Shown: one piece after another, positions 8,053-15,883 of the stretch
Numbering within the stretch: position 1 is the stretch's first letter
How the letters are laid out: the number at the start of each line of letters is the position of its first letter
NCBI RefSeq assembly: GCF_019747315.1
Contig: NZ_JAIEQY010000376.1
Location: forward strand, 1-45,364
From: Roseococcus sp.
Lineage (GTDB): Bacteria; Pseudomonadota; Alphaproteobacteria; Acetobacterales; Acetobacteraceae
Direction of reading: 5' to 3'
Length of the DNA: 45,364 nucleotides
The notes under the pieces: model-generated
Told to the model about the DNA's origin: nothing
The model's database searches: none
Seen by the model: only the letters and a program-made list of their open reading frames with translations
Position numbers and translations under genes: made by a program

Positions 8053-8886
8053 TCACAAAGGGCGGCGGGGGACGACCATGCGCGGGGCGAAGACCTGCAC
8101 CGCTTCGCCGGACTGGTTCAGGGTGGTGATGCGCACCATGACGGAGCCACGGTCCGGGCGCGAGCGCGAGGGAATCACCTCCAGCACCTCGACCTCCACG
8201 CGCAACTCATCGCCGGGGCGCGTGGGGCGCGGCCATTGCAGCTCACCCCCGGCGCCGACGATGCCGCCCGCCAGATGGCCGATGGCGCGGACCACCAGGC
8301 GCATGGTGAGTGCGGCCGTGTGCCAGCCGCTCGCCGCCAGGCCCTGGAAGAGCGGATGCCGCGCCGCCGCCGCGGGGTCGGTGTGGAAGGGCTGCGGGTC
8401 ATAGCGCGCGCCGAACTCGATGATCTCCGCCTCGCTCACCACCAGCGGGCCGGCGCGGAACACCTGGCCCGGGCGAAGGTCATCCAGGAACAGCAGCTGC
8501 GCGGCACCGCCCAGGCGCGAGCAGAGCAGCACCAGCCCCCCATCCGGGTCCCGCACATAGGCGAGGGTCTGGCCCCAGGCCTTCTCCACCGGGGGCAGCA
8601 CCTCGGTGGCGCCGGCCTCCAGCGCGCGGGCGTGGGCGGCGGCCACATCGGGCACCTCGAAGGCGATGTCCTGCCCGCCATCTGCATGCGCGGGGGCCAG
8701 GGCCAGCCCAGTTTCGCGCTGGATGAAACCCTGGCGGGCGAAGCCCAGCACCGTCTCGCCCGTCTCCATGGCGATGTAGTCCTCGCCCAGCGCCATGCGC
8801 TGCGTCAGGCCGAAGGCGCGGGCGTAGAAATCGGCGCTGGCCCGGGCATCGGGCACATGGCGCAGCACGCGGGCCAGGCGGATCAT
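8053..8886 (-). CDS. VOC (glyoxalase-fold) domain fused to MaoC-like hotdog dehydratase domain
   Basis: A 277-residue two-domain protein. Residues about 1-125 form a vicinal-oxygen-chelate domain (FYARAFGLT at 20-28, a VRDPDGGLVLL strand near 111). Residues about 130-277 form a MaoC-like hotdog domain with the hydratase motif RYDPQPFHTDP, whose Asp163 and His168 match the usual catalytic pair of enoyl-CoA hydratases. The two folds are normally separate proteins. The start at 8886 gives a 4-bp ATGA overlap with the upstream VOC gene and begins at family similarity. The N-terminal half is clearly paralogous to that neighbour. The function is unknown; a CoA-thioester or keto-acid substrate is a guess from the MaoC half. 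Confidence 0.85.
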   Translation of the reverse strand: MIRLARVLRHVPDARASADFYARAFGLTQRMALGEDYIAMETGETVLGFARQGFIQRETGLALAPAHADGGQDIAFEVPDVAAAHARALEAGATEVLPPVEKAWGQTLAYVRDPDGGLVLLCSRLGGAAQLLFLDDLRPGQVFRAGPLVVSEAEIIEFGARYDPQPFHTDPAAAARHPLFQGLAASGWHTAALTMRLVVRAIGHLAGGIVGAGGELQWPRPTRPGDELRVEVEVLEVIPSRSRPDRGSVMVRITTLNQSGEAVQVFAPRMVVPRRPL

Positions 8887-9272
8887 GGCGCGGGCACCGC
8901 CGTGCAAAGCTCCACCAGCGCGCCATTCGGATCACGCAGATAGGAGACGACCTGGCCCCAGGGCTTTTCCACCGGGCCCAGCACCTCCACCCCGCCGGCG
9001 CCGAGTGCCTGGGCGGCGGGCACATCCTCCACCTCGAAGGCGATTTCCTCGCCGGGTGGCCTGGCGTCGGGGCGGGTGGGCGTGAAGTCCAGCCCCATGC
9101 CGCTGCCGCCGACGAAGCCCTCGCGGCAGAAGGCCAGCACCGTGGCGCCGGTTTCCAGGGCAATGAAATCCTCGCCCGCCGCGAAGCGCGTGGTGAGGCC
9201 GAAGGCGCGGGCGTAGAAATCGGCCGTCGCCACGGCATCGGGCACGTAGCGGATCACCCAGGCGAGTTTCAT
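8883..9272 (-). CDS. VOC family protein (glyoxalase/bleomycin-resistance fold)
   Basis: A 129-residue single-domain vicinal-oxygen-chelate protein containing two beta-alpha-beta-beta-beta modules. It shares much of its length with the first domain of the downstream fusion (FYARAFGLTTRFAAGEDF against FYARAFGLTQRMALGEDY), showing a local duplication. It is the first gene of its transcription unit and overlaps the fusion gene by 4 bp, so the two proteins are probably made together and could form a mixed dimer, as VOC modules often pair. The family includes glyoxalase I, dioxygenases and antibiotic-binding proteins; nothing here fixes the role. Confidence 0.88.
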   Translation of the reverse strand: MKLAWVIRYVPDAVATADFYARAFGLTTRFAAGEDFIALETGATVLAFCREGFVGGSGMGLDFTPTRPDARPPGEEIAFEVEDVPAAQALGAGGVEVLGPVEKPWGQVVSYLRDPNGALVELCTAVPAP

Positions 9273-9378
9273 GCGAATGCTCCCTCCCTCTTCGGCGGCA
9301 GCTTAGGCAGGCCCCGGCCCTGTTGTCAGCGGCCCGGCTGCCCGCCTAGCCTCGCCCCCAACACAGGAGGAACACACC
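9273..9378. promoter_or_regulatory. divergent intergenic region with strong AGGAGG before the cyclase gene
   Basis: This 106-bp gap separates the leftward VOC gene and the rightward cyclase gene and must contain two promoters. The only unambiguous site is a full AGGAGG at 9365-9370, 8 nt before the cyclase start. No operator was recognised. Confidence 0.55.
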
Positions 9379-10167
9379 ATGCCCCGCCGCATTATTGATC
9401 TTTCGGTCGCGCTCAAGGCCGGCATCGCGAGCGACCCGCCGCATATGCTGCCCGAGATCGAATATGTGGACCACCACATGAGCGCGCCCGCCATGGCCGC
9501 CTATATGGGCGTGCCGGTGGAGGCCCTGCCCAATGGCGAATATGCCGCCATCGAGCGCGTGAAGATCAGCACCCACAACGGCACCCACCTCGACGCGCCC
9601 TACCACTATTTCTCGCGGATGAACGAGCGCACGGTCCCCGGCGGCGAGCCCTCCTGGCGGATCGATGAGGTGCCGCTGGAATGGTGCTTCTCCTCCGGCG
9701 TGAAGCTCGATTTCCGCGCCAAGCCCGATGGCTATGTCTGCACGCCCGAGGATGTTCAGGCGGAACTCGCCCGCATTGGCTACACGCTGAAGCCGCTCGA
9801 CATCGTGCTGGTGAACACCGCCGCCGCCGCGCGCTATGGCGAGGAGGATTTCATCGATTCCGGCTGCGGCATGGGCAAGGCGGCGACGCTCTGGATGCTG
9901 GAGCAGGGGGTGCGCGTCGTCGGCACCGATGCCTGGTCCTGGGACGCCCCCTTCAGCCACACCCGCCGCAAGGTGGCCGAGACCGGCGATGCCTCGCTGA
10001 TCTGGGAGGGCCATCGCGCCGGGCGCGAGATCGGCTACAGCCATCTGGAAAAGCTCGCCAATCTGGACCAGCTGCCGGATCACGGCTTCACCGTCGCCTG
10101 CTTCCCGGTGAAGGTCTATCGCGGCAGCGCCGGCTGGACGCGGGCCGTGGCGATCCTCGACACATGA
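9379..10167 (+). CDS. cyclase family protein (kynurenine formamidase-like metal hydrolase)
   Basis: A 262-residue cytoplasmic metal-dependent hydrolase of the cyclase/KynB superfamily. The defining metal motif HNGTHLDAPYHYF is at about residues 72-84. The family hydrolyses N-formylkynurenine, isatin and some cyclic amides or lactones, and is often paired with transporters in catabolic clusters. It is longer than KynB (about 210 residues), so isatin hydrolase or another member is more likely than true KynB. Its stop codon overlaps by 4 bp the start of a Bug-type binding protein, tying it to uptake of a carboxylate-like compound. Despite nearby trpG and trpE, a link to tryptophan catabolism is not shown. 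Confidence 0.85.
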   Translation: MPRRIIDLSVALKAGIASDPPHMLPEIEYVDHHMSAPAMAAYMGVPVEALPNGEYAAIERVKISTHNGTHLDAPYHYFSRMNERTVPGGEPSWRIDEVPLEWCFSSGVKLDFRAKPDGYVCTPEDVQAELARIGYTLKPLDIVLVNTAAAARYGEEDFIDSGCGMGKAATLWMLEQGVRVVGTDAWSWDAPFSHTRRKVAETGDASLIWEGHRAGREIGYSHLEKLANLDQLPDHGFTVACFPVKVYRGSAGWTRAVAILDT

Positions 10168-11099
10168 GGGCGCTGCTGGCGTTTCTGCTCCTGGCGCTGC
10201 CGGCCGGCGCGCAAGAGTGGCGGCCCGAGCGGCCCATGACCATCGTGCTGCCCTATGCCCCCGGCAGCGCCGCCGATGGCTATTCCCGCGCCATGGGTGA
10301 GCATTTCACCCGCGCCCTGGGCCAGCCCGTCACGGTGATCAATCGCGATGGCGCGAGCGGCACGGTGGGCATGCGCTTCGTGGCGCAGGCGGCGGCCGAT
10401 GGGCTGACGCTCGGCATCACGCCGATGACGCCCGTGGTGGTGCAGCCGCACATGGTCCGCAACCTCGGCATCGGGCCGGACAGCTTCGCCCCCATCTGCG
10501 GCATCGCCGAGAATGTGCTGGGCGTGGTGGTGCGGGCGGATAGCCCGTTTCGTTCCCTGCGGGACCTCGTCACCGCCGGGCGGCCGCTCAGCTATGGCAG
10601 CCCGGGGCCCAATTCGCTGCCCTTCCTCGGCGTCTGGCGGATGCAGCGCGCGGCGGGCGGGCAGTTCGAGCATGTGCCCTTCCGAGGTGATCCGCCGGCC
10701 ATGACCGAGGTCCTGGCCGGCCGCCTGGATTTCGCCGCCGTGGTCACCGCCTCGGCCAGCGGCCAGGTCGCGAGCGGGGCGCTGCGGCTGATCGGCGTGT
10801 TTTCCGACCGCCGCCACCCGGATTTCCCCGATGTGCCCTTCGCGAAGGAACTCGGAATTGATGCGGTGCAGCTTTCCTTTGTGGGCATGTACGCGCCGCG
10901 CGCGACGCCGGAGCCCGCACTTGTGGCGCTGGAACGCGCCTGCCGGGATTCGTTGGAAACGCCCGCCTTCCGCGAGGTCGCGCGCCGGCTGAACGTGGTG
11001 ACGCAATATCGCAGCCGCGCCGATTTCACCGCGATGGTGCAGGCGGAATACGCGGCTTTCGGCGTGATCCTGCCGGAATTGGGGGTGCGGCCGGAATAG
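10164..11099 (+). CDS. tripartite tricarboxylate transporter receptor (Bug family)
   Basis: Periplasmic substrate-binding protein of 311 residues. It begins with a Sec signal peptide (MRALLAFLLLALPAGAQ) and has the Bug landmarks RPMTIVLPYAPGSAADGYSR and VINRDGASGTVG near the N terminus. Family members bind citrate, nicotinate, aspartate and other carboxylates and usually work with TctA/TctB membrane subunits. No such subunits lie in this window, as is common for orphan Bug genes. The ATG at 10164 overlaps the cyclase stop codon by 4 bp; the longer open frame upstream in the same phase is inside the cyclase gene and is not coding. Confidence 0.9.
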   Translation: MRALLAFLLLALPAGAQEWRPERPMTIVLPYAPGSAADGYSRAMGEHFTRALGQPVTVINRDGASGTVGMRFVAQAAADGLTLGITPMTPVVVQPHMVRNLGIGPDSFAPICGIAENVLGVVVRADSPFRSLRDLVTAGRPLSYGSPGPNSLPFLGVWRMQRAAGGQFEHVPFRGDPPAMTEVLAGRLDFAAVVTASASGQVASGALRLIGVFSDRRHPDFPDVPFAKELGIDAVQLSFVGMYAPRATPEPALVALERACRDSLETPAFREVARRLNVVTQYRSRADFTAMVQAEYAAFGVILPELGVRPE

Positions 11100-11141
11100 G
11101 ACCCCTTGCGGTTTTCTCCGGCCCGGCTTCAGCTTGGCGCC

Positions 11142-12026
11142 ATGCATGATGCCCTGACCGCCCTGCTCGACGAACACGAAACCGGCTTTGCCATCGGCGT
11201 GATGGGCGCCATCGGCGAATTCATCCGTGACGAGGGGGAGGCGGTTCAAAACACCGCGCTCAGCCGCATCACCGCCCGCGGCGGCATCGCGCTGCGGCTG
11301 GATCGCGCCGAGCCCCGGCTGATCGCCTGGGAGGAGCCCTCGACCGACCCGCGCCTCTGGAAACAGGCGGCCGCGCTGATCCTGCCGGAGGAGGAGGCGG
11401 CGATCGGCGGCAATGCCGTCGTCACCGAGCTCGGCCCCGACAACCAGGCGCTTCGCGCGGAGGATCGCGCGGCGGAGCTCTTCGACATGGGCGTGGGCTT
11501 TGCGCATCTGCGCGCCTGCGTCCGCACGGCCGACCCGGCGCTGATCCGCGTGCTGCGCGATGCCTGCGGCATGCCCCTGCTGGACCCGGCCAACCCCGCC
11601 GGCATGGCCATTGTGCACCAGTCGCCGCACCGCGTCTTCGTCTCCAGGCTCGGCCGGATCGAGGTGTTTCAGCCCATCCCGCCGCCCGATGGCCGCTCGC
11701 CGGAGGGGCCGCACACGCATCTCCTGCCCAAGCTGCTGGCCACCGGCCGCGCCCATGCCGCCACCAGCCCCATCCCCGAGGGCTGGGTCAGCGTGCTCGA
11801 CATCTTCCCCGCGCACCCATTGCGCACGCCGATGCTGGAGCCGCGCGCCTTCGATGCGGCGCGGCATGCGGCCTTCCAGGCGCTGCTGGCGCGCTTCGGC
11901 CTGCCGGAGATGCTGGCCGCCAAGCAGGAAGCGCGCAGCACCGGCGCCGAGGCCGGCGAGGACCGCCACAGCCGCGGCGCCGCCCGCGTGGCACTGCGCC
12001 AGATGGCGGCCGAGGCGGGCGCTTGA
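11142..12026 (+). CDS. conserved hypothetical protein (DUF6925-like, tentative)
   Basis: A 294-residue soluble protein with no signal peptide or membrane segment, not confidently recognised. The N-terminal third ([18 protein letters not shown] onward) is acidic; the C-terminal half has [13 protein letters not shown] and [17 protein letters not shown], where clustered histidines might bind a metal. The DUF6925 label is from memory of similar proteins and is weak. Two starts are possible: ATG at 11142 (chosen) or TTG at 11106, which is preceded by a short AGGA but adds 12 unremarkable residues. It lies 42 bp after the Bug gene and 32 bp before trpG on the same strand, so co-transcription is plausible. 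Codon use is like its neighbours. Confidence 0.65.
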   Translation: MHDALTALLDEHETGFAIGVMGAIGEFIRDEGEAVQNTALSRITARGGIALRLDRAEPRLIAWEEPSTDPRLWKQAAALILPEEEAAIGGNAVVTELGPDNQALRAEDRAAELFDMGVGFAHLRACVRTADPALIRVLRDACGMPLLDPANPAGMAIVHQSPHRVFVSRLGRIEVFQPIPPPDGRSPEGPHTHLLPKLLATGRAHAATSPIPEGWVSVLDIFPAHPLRTPMLEPRAFDAARHAAFQALLARFGLPEMLAAKQEARSTGAEAGEDRHSRGAARVALRQMAAEAGA

Positions 12027-12058
12027 CCCCGGGGGCAAGGCGCGGGCAGGTTCAGCCC

Positions 12059-12640
12059 ATGCTTCTGCTCATCGACAATTACGACAGCTTCACCTTCAAC
12101 CTTTACCATTTCCTGGGTGACCTGGGGGTGGAGCCGGTGGTGCGCCGCAATGACGCGCTTTCGGTGCAGGATGTCTTTGCCATGCGGCCTGATGCGGTGG
12201 TGCTTTCGCCCGGCCCCTGCACGCCCAATGAGGCCGGCATCTGCCTGCCGCTCATCGCCGCCTGCGCCGAGGCCAGGCTGCCGCTGATGGGTGTGTGCCT
12301 GGGCCACCAGGCTATCGGCCAGAATTTCGGCGGGACCGTGATCCGCGCGCCGGAGCCGGTGCATGGCAAGGTCTGGGATGTGCTGCATGAGGGGCAGGGC
12401 GTCTTTGCCGGCCTGCCCTCGCCCTTCCGGGCCACGCGCTACCACTCCCTTATCGTGGAGCGCGCCAGCCTGCCGGCCGAGCTGGACATCACCGCCGAGA
12501 CGGAAGACGGCCTCATCATGGGCCTCAGCCATCGCGAGCTGCCCATCCACGGCGTGCAATTCCACCCCGAGAGCATCGCCTCCGAACATGGGCATGCTTT
12601 GCTGCGAAATTTCCTCGCCGCCGCGAAGGTGGCGGCCTAA
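12059..12640 (+). CDS. trpG: anthranilate synthase component II (glutamine amidotransferase)
   Basis: Class I glutamine amidotransferase of 193 residues supplying ammonia to anthranilate synthase, and in many bacteria also to 4-amino-4-deoxychorismate synthase. It starts with the family signature [14 protein letters not shown]. The nucleophile is Cys80 in GVCLGHQ and the other catalytic residues are His169 and Glu171 in FHPES. The partner TrpE is encoded at 17816-19312 on the opposite strand, over 5 kb away, so the pair is not an operon here. The start at 12059 is the only ATG that begins the fold; an in-frame TTG at 12023 adds 12 non-homologous residues. Confidence 0.94.
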   Translation: MLLLIDNYDSFTFNLYHFLGDLGVEPVVRRNDALSVQDVFAMRPDAVVLSPGPCTPNEAGICLPLIAACAEARLPLMGVCLGHQAIGQNFGGTVIRAPEPVHGKVWDVLHEGQGVFAGLPSPFRATRYHSLIVERASLPAELDITAETEDGLIMGLSHRELPIHGVQFHPESIASEHGHALLRNFLAAAKVAA

Positions 12641-12646
12641 AGAAAT

Positions 12647-12682
12647 GGGGTCTGGGGCCAATGGCCCCAGCCGCCGGAGGCC
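12647..12682. repeat. dispersed palindromic element (36 bp copy)
   Basis: Read on the minus strand it is GGCCTCCGGCGGCTGGGGCC, a 3-nt loop, then GGCCCCAGACCCC. The CTGGGGCC/GGCCCCAG stem is 8 bp. It begins 2 bp after the stop codon of the minus-strand methyltransferase gene and also faces the end of trpG, so it probably acts as a two-way terminator. It has no T-run. Confidence 0.88.
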
Positions 12683-12684
12683 TC

Positions 12685-13437
12685 TTACTTCCGCCGCAAA
12701 AACACGAAATGCGCATGATCCTGCCAAGTGTGCCGGTCCAGGATCCGCATCTCCAGCAATTCCAGCGAGCGTTCGAAGGCGGATTTGGTGAAGAACCACC
12801 AATAGGGCCAGGGGCTCGGCTCGCCCTTTTGCAGGAAGGGCATGGTGGCGCCGTCGCTCATGGGCGCATGAATGTCGAGGTCCACCTGGAAGCGGTCCAG
12901 GTAGTAGCGCTTCAGCACCGCCCGCTCACGCCCGCGCAGCGCCGGCAGGAACAGCGCGGAGGCGGCGGGGAAGGTGACGCGCCCCTCTTCATTCTCCACC
13001 TCGTCGGGGATCACGACGGTGTTGGTGATGAGGTATTCCCCCACCACGCGCCGCATGTTCAGCAGGCTATGGACCGGGTGCGGGCAGTGATAGAGCAGCC
13101 CCGTGGCGTGGACGATGTCGAAGCGGCCCAGCGCCTCCGGGAAGTCCGGCGCGTTCAGGTCCAGCCCGGGGCGGAAATCAATGTCGCGCAGGCCGAAGGC
13201 GCGGGTCTGCTGGCGGAAATGCGCCCAGAGGTCATGGTCCAGCGGCAGGATATCGGCCATGGCGACATCGACGGCGCCGCAGCGCAGCGCCCAGCTGCAG
13301 CGCTCATTGCCGCTCTGCTCGCCGATGCCGCCGATATCCACGAAGCTGCGGCCGGGCGCCACGGCGGCGATCCATTGGTCAACGCGGTCCTGCGCGGCCT
13401 CGCGGCCGACGCCGAAGGGCGGGGGCGCGGGCGGCAT
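12685..13437 (-). CDS. class I SAM-dependent methyltransferase
   Basis: A 250-residue protein with a Rossmann-like S-adenosylmethionine-binding fold. Motif I is SFVDIGGIGEQSG, motif II-like VDVAMADI follows, and motif IV/post-IV is FDIVHATGLLYHCPHPVHSL. The protein most resembles small-molecule methyltransferases with a CmoB-like or UbiE-like core; the substrate is unknown. The ATG at 13437 overlaps the final base of the D-threonine-aldolase-like gene (TGATG), so the two genes are translationally coupled. An in-frame extension to 13536 lies inside that gene and is rejected. Confidence 0.82.
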   Translation of the reverse strand: MPPAPPPFGVGREAAQDRVDQWIAAVAPGRSFVDIGGIGEQSGNERCSWALRCGAVDVAMADILPLDHDLWAHFRQQTRAFGLRDIDFRPGLDLNAPDFPEALGRFDIVHATGLLYHCPHPVHSLLNMRRVVGEYLITNTVVIPDEVENEEGRVTFPAASALFLPALRGRERAVLKRYYLDRFQVDLDIHAPMSDGATMPFLQKGEPSPWPYWWFFTKSAFERSLELLEMRILDRHTWQDHAHFVFLRRK

Positions 13438-14546
13438 CAGGCCATGGCGCCCCGGGCAGCGACCGGCCAGAGGCATTCCACGCGGCCGCGCCGCACGCCC
13501 ACATACCAGTCGTAGCGATCCACCGTCGGGTCGCAATGGCCGGGGATGAGGCGGAGCTTTTCGCCCAGGCGCGGGCGCAGGCCGGGGTCCTCCACCGTCA
13601 GCTTCCCATGCTCGTCCGAGGCGCCGACATAGGAGACACCGGGCCGGCCGGCGACCACCGGATAGCCGCTATCGGTTGGCACCGCCTTATGGCCGGCATC
13701 CACGACCGAGATGGTGGGTGTCGCCGCACTCATCACCGTGGCGAGGACGAAGAGCGCGTGCCGGAAGGGCGGCGCCTCGATATTGCGGGCGTAATCCGCA
13801 TCCATGAAGGCGTAGGAGCCGGCCTGGATCTCGGTATAGACGCCGCTCGCCACCTCATGCTGGAAGCTGCCGCTGCCCGCACCCCCCACCACCGGGCATT
13901 CCAGGCCGCGCTGGCGCAACTGCTCCACCGTGCGGCGCGAGGCCTCGACGGCGCCGGCGATGGCCGCCGCCCGGCGCTCCGGCTCGCGGATATGCTGGGC
14001 GCTGCCGTGATAGGCCTGGATGCCGCCGAAGCTGAGGTGTTTCGAGGCCGCGATCACCTCGGCAAGTGCCACGGCAGCCGGGCCGGGCTGCACGCCGCAG
14101 CGCGCGGCCCCCACATCGATCTCGACCAGCACGGGAATCCGCACGCCCGCCGCTTCCGCGGCTTCGGCGATGGCGGCCACCTGCGCCGGGTCATCCACGC
14201 AGATCGAGACCTGCGCGATGCGGGCCAACGCCGCCAGCCGCGCCAGCTTGCGGGCGCCGACCACCTGGTTCGTCACCATGATGTCGGGGATACCGCCCCA
14301 GGCCAGGATCTCCGCCTCCCCGACCTTTTGAACACACTGTCCGATGGCGCCGCGCGCCATCTGCAACTTTGCGATCACCGGGGATTTATGTGTCTTCGCA
14401 TGGGCGCGCAGCTTGGCCCCGCTCGGCGCCAGGAATCCCGCCATGGTATCAAGATTGTGCTCGAAGGCATCGAGGTCGATCAGCAAAGCGGGGGTGTCCA
14501 CCTCGTCTTCGCGCATGCCGGGTTCGGCCGGAGGGGCTTGCAGCAT
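13437..14546 (-). CDS. DSD1-type PLP enzyme (D-threonine aldolase / D-serine dehydratase-like)
   Basis: A 369-residue fold-type III PLP enzyme. It has the alanine-racemase-like N-terminal barrel with the PLP lysine in HAKTHKSPVIA (Lys51), and a C-terminal domain with the metal-site motif PGHCDPTVDRYDW that distinguishes D-threonine aldolases and eukaryotic-type D-serine dehydratases from racemases. These enzymes cleave or deaminate D-beta-hydroxy amino acids using PLP and a divalent metal. The ATG at 14546 is supported by AAGGA 7 nt upstream. The coupled methyltransferase may act in the same pathway, but this is not established. Its promoter lies in the 58-bp gap shared with the divergent amine oxidase. 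Confidence 0.88.
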   Translation of the reverse strand: MLQAPPAEPGMREDEVDTPALLIDLDAFEHNLDTMAGFLAPSGAKLRAHAKTHKSPVIAKLQMARGAIGQCVQKVGEAEILAWGGIPDIMVTNQVVGARKLARLAALARIAQVSICVDDPAQVAAIAEAAEAAGVRIPVLVEIDVGAARCGVQPGPAAVALAEVIAASKHLSFGGIQAYHGSAQHIREPERRAAAIAGAVEASRRTVEQLRQRGLECPVVGGAGSGSFQHEVASGVYTEIQAGSYAFMDADYARNIEAPPFRHALFVLATVMSAATPTISVVDAGHKAVPTDSGYPVVAGRPGVSYVGASDEHGKLTVEDPGLRPRLGEKLRLIPGHCDPTVDRYDWYVGVRRGRVECLWPVAARGAMA

Positions 14547-14604
14547 CGGATATCCTTCTTGCGGCCGTCATGCCGGAACAGCGGCTTTCTCCTATGATGC
14601 GGCC

Positions 14605-15852
14605 ATGCATGGCAATGATCCAGACGTCCTCATCATCGGCGCGGGCTGCGCCGGCATCGCCGCCGCGCGGGCCGTGCTGCGCGCGGGGCAAAGCTGCCTG
14701 GTGCTGGAGGCCTCGGGCCGCGTGGGCGGGCGGGCGCACACCACCACGGCGCTGGGCGCGGCCCTCGACCTCGGCGCCACCTGGCTGCACCAGGCGGGGC
14801 AGAATCCGCTGACGGCATTCGTCGGCCCGCATCTGGACCATGACACGGTGCGGGACCGGCACCTGCATCTGGGCGACCGCTTCGCCACGCGCACGGAGTT
14901 TTCCGATTACTGGCGCGCCCATGCCGCCTTCGAGGAGGCCGTGGCCGAGGCGCCGCACAGCCCCGATCGCAGCGTGATGGAAGCCGCACCCGGGGCCGGC
15001 CGCTGGGATGCGACCATCGCGCATTGGCTGGGCTCGCAGATCAACGCGGCGGAGCTGACCGGCATTTCCCTGGAAGATTATGTGAAGACCGACCTGGACG
15101 GCCCGAACCTTCTCCCGCGCGAGGGCGTGGGCGGGCTGGTGGCGCGGCTGGCGGAAGGGCTGCCCATCCTGTTGAACCACGCGGTCACCCATCTCGACTG
15201 GTCCGGGCCGGGCGTGGTCGCTTCTGGCGATTGGGGCGAGTTGCGGGCCGGGCGCGCGATCGTCACGGTCTCGACGGGCGTGCTGGCGGCCGGTGGCATC
15301 GCCTTCACGCCGGCGCTGCCCGCGCCCACCCGGGCCGCCATCCAGGGCCTGCCCATGGGGCTGCTCACCAAGATCGCCTTCCGCGCGCAAGGCGAGGACC
15401 GGCTCGGCATCGCGCCCTTCCATTCCGCCCGCCGCGCCGTGACGCCGGAGGCGCCGCACCCCATGAGCTGGATCTTCTGGCCCTTCGGCGCGGATCACGT
15501 CTTCGGCTTTGTCGGCGGCGCCCGCGCCTGGGAGCTCTCCCGCGCCGGGGTGGCGGCCACCGAAGCCGCCGCCCGCGCCGACCTGGCCGCCATGTTCGGC
15601 CCGCGCGCCGAAGCGGCGCTGGGCGAGTGCCTGGTCGCCGATTGGGGCGAAAATCCCTTGTTCCGCGGCAGCTACACCCATGCGCGGCCGGGCCACCACG
15701 CCTCCCGCGCCGCCCTCGCCGCCCCCCTCGGCGAGGGGCGCCTCGCCTTCGCGGGCGAGGCCTGCCATGCGCGCTTCGCCGGCACCGTCGCCGGCGCCTG
15801 GCTCAGCGGCGAGGCCGCCGCCGCCTTTGGGCGTTCGGTCCCAGCCTGCTAA
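14605..15852 (+). CDS. flavin-containing amine oxidase (FAD-dependent)
   Basis: A 415-residue flavoprotein of the monoamine/polyamine oxidase superfamily. It shows the N-terminal dinucleotide motif IIGAGCAGIAAAR, the following GRVGGRAHTT arginine pair that contacts FAD, LGATWLHQ, and the C-terminal FAD motif FAGEACHARFAGTVAGAWLSG. It could oxidise polyamines, aromatic amines or other amine substrates. No signal peptide is visible, so it is expected in the cytoplasm. An in-frame extension back to 14344 overlaps the divergent gene and lacks similarity. It precedes glmS by 31 bp on the same strand, but glmS has its own strong ribosome-binding site. Confidence 0.88.
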   Translation: MHGNDPDVLIIGAGCAGIAAARAVLRAGQSCLVLEASGRVGGRAHTTTALGAALDLGATWLHQAGQNPLTAFVGPHLDHDTVRDRHLHLGDRFATRTEFSDYWRAHAAFEEAVAEAPHSPDRSVMEAAPGAGRWDATIAHWLGSQINAAELTGISLEDYVKTDLDGPNLLPREGVGGLVARLAEGLPILLNHAVTHLDWSGPGVVASGDWGELRAGRAIVTVSTGVLAAGGIAFTPALPAPTRAAIQGLPMGLLTKIAFRAQGEDRLGIAPFHSARRAVTPEAPHPMSWIFWPFGADHVFGFVGGARAWELSRAGVAATEAAARADLAAMFGPRAEAALGECLVADWGENPLFRGSYTHARPGHHASRAALAAPLGEGRLAFAGEACHARFAGTVAGAWLSGEAAAAFGRSVPAC

Positions 15853-15883
15853 ACCTCAGCCCAAGGTCGAAGGAGACGCGTGC

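Noticed and set aside
6519..8129. 536-codon plus-strand frame opposite gor
   Set aside because: Antisense shadow; the minus strand encodes a full glutathione reductase with all motifs.
15844..15883. glmS-type ribozyme/riboswitch leader
   Set aside because: The gap to the preceding gene is only 31 bp, too short for the ribozyme, and none of its core was seen.
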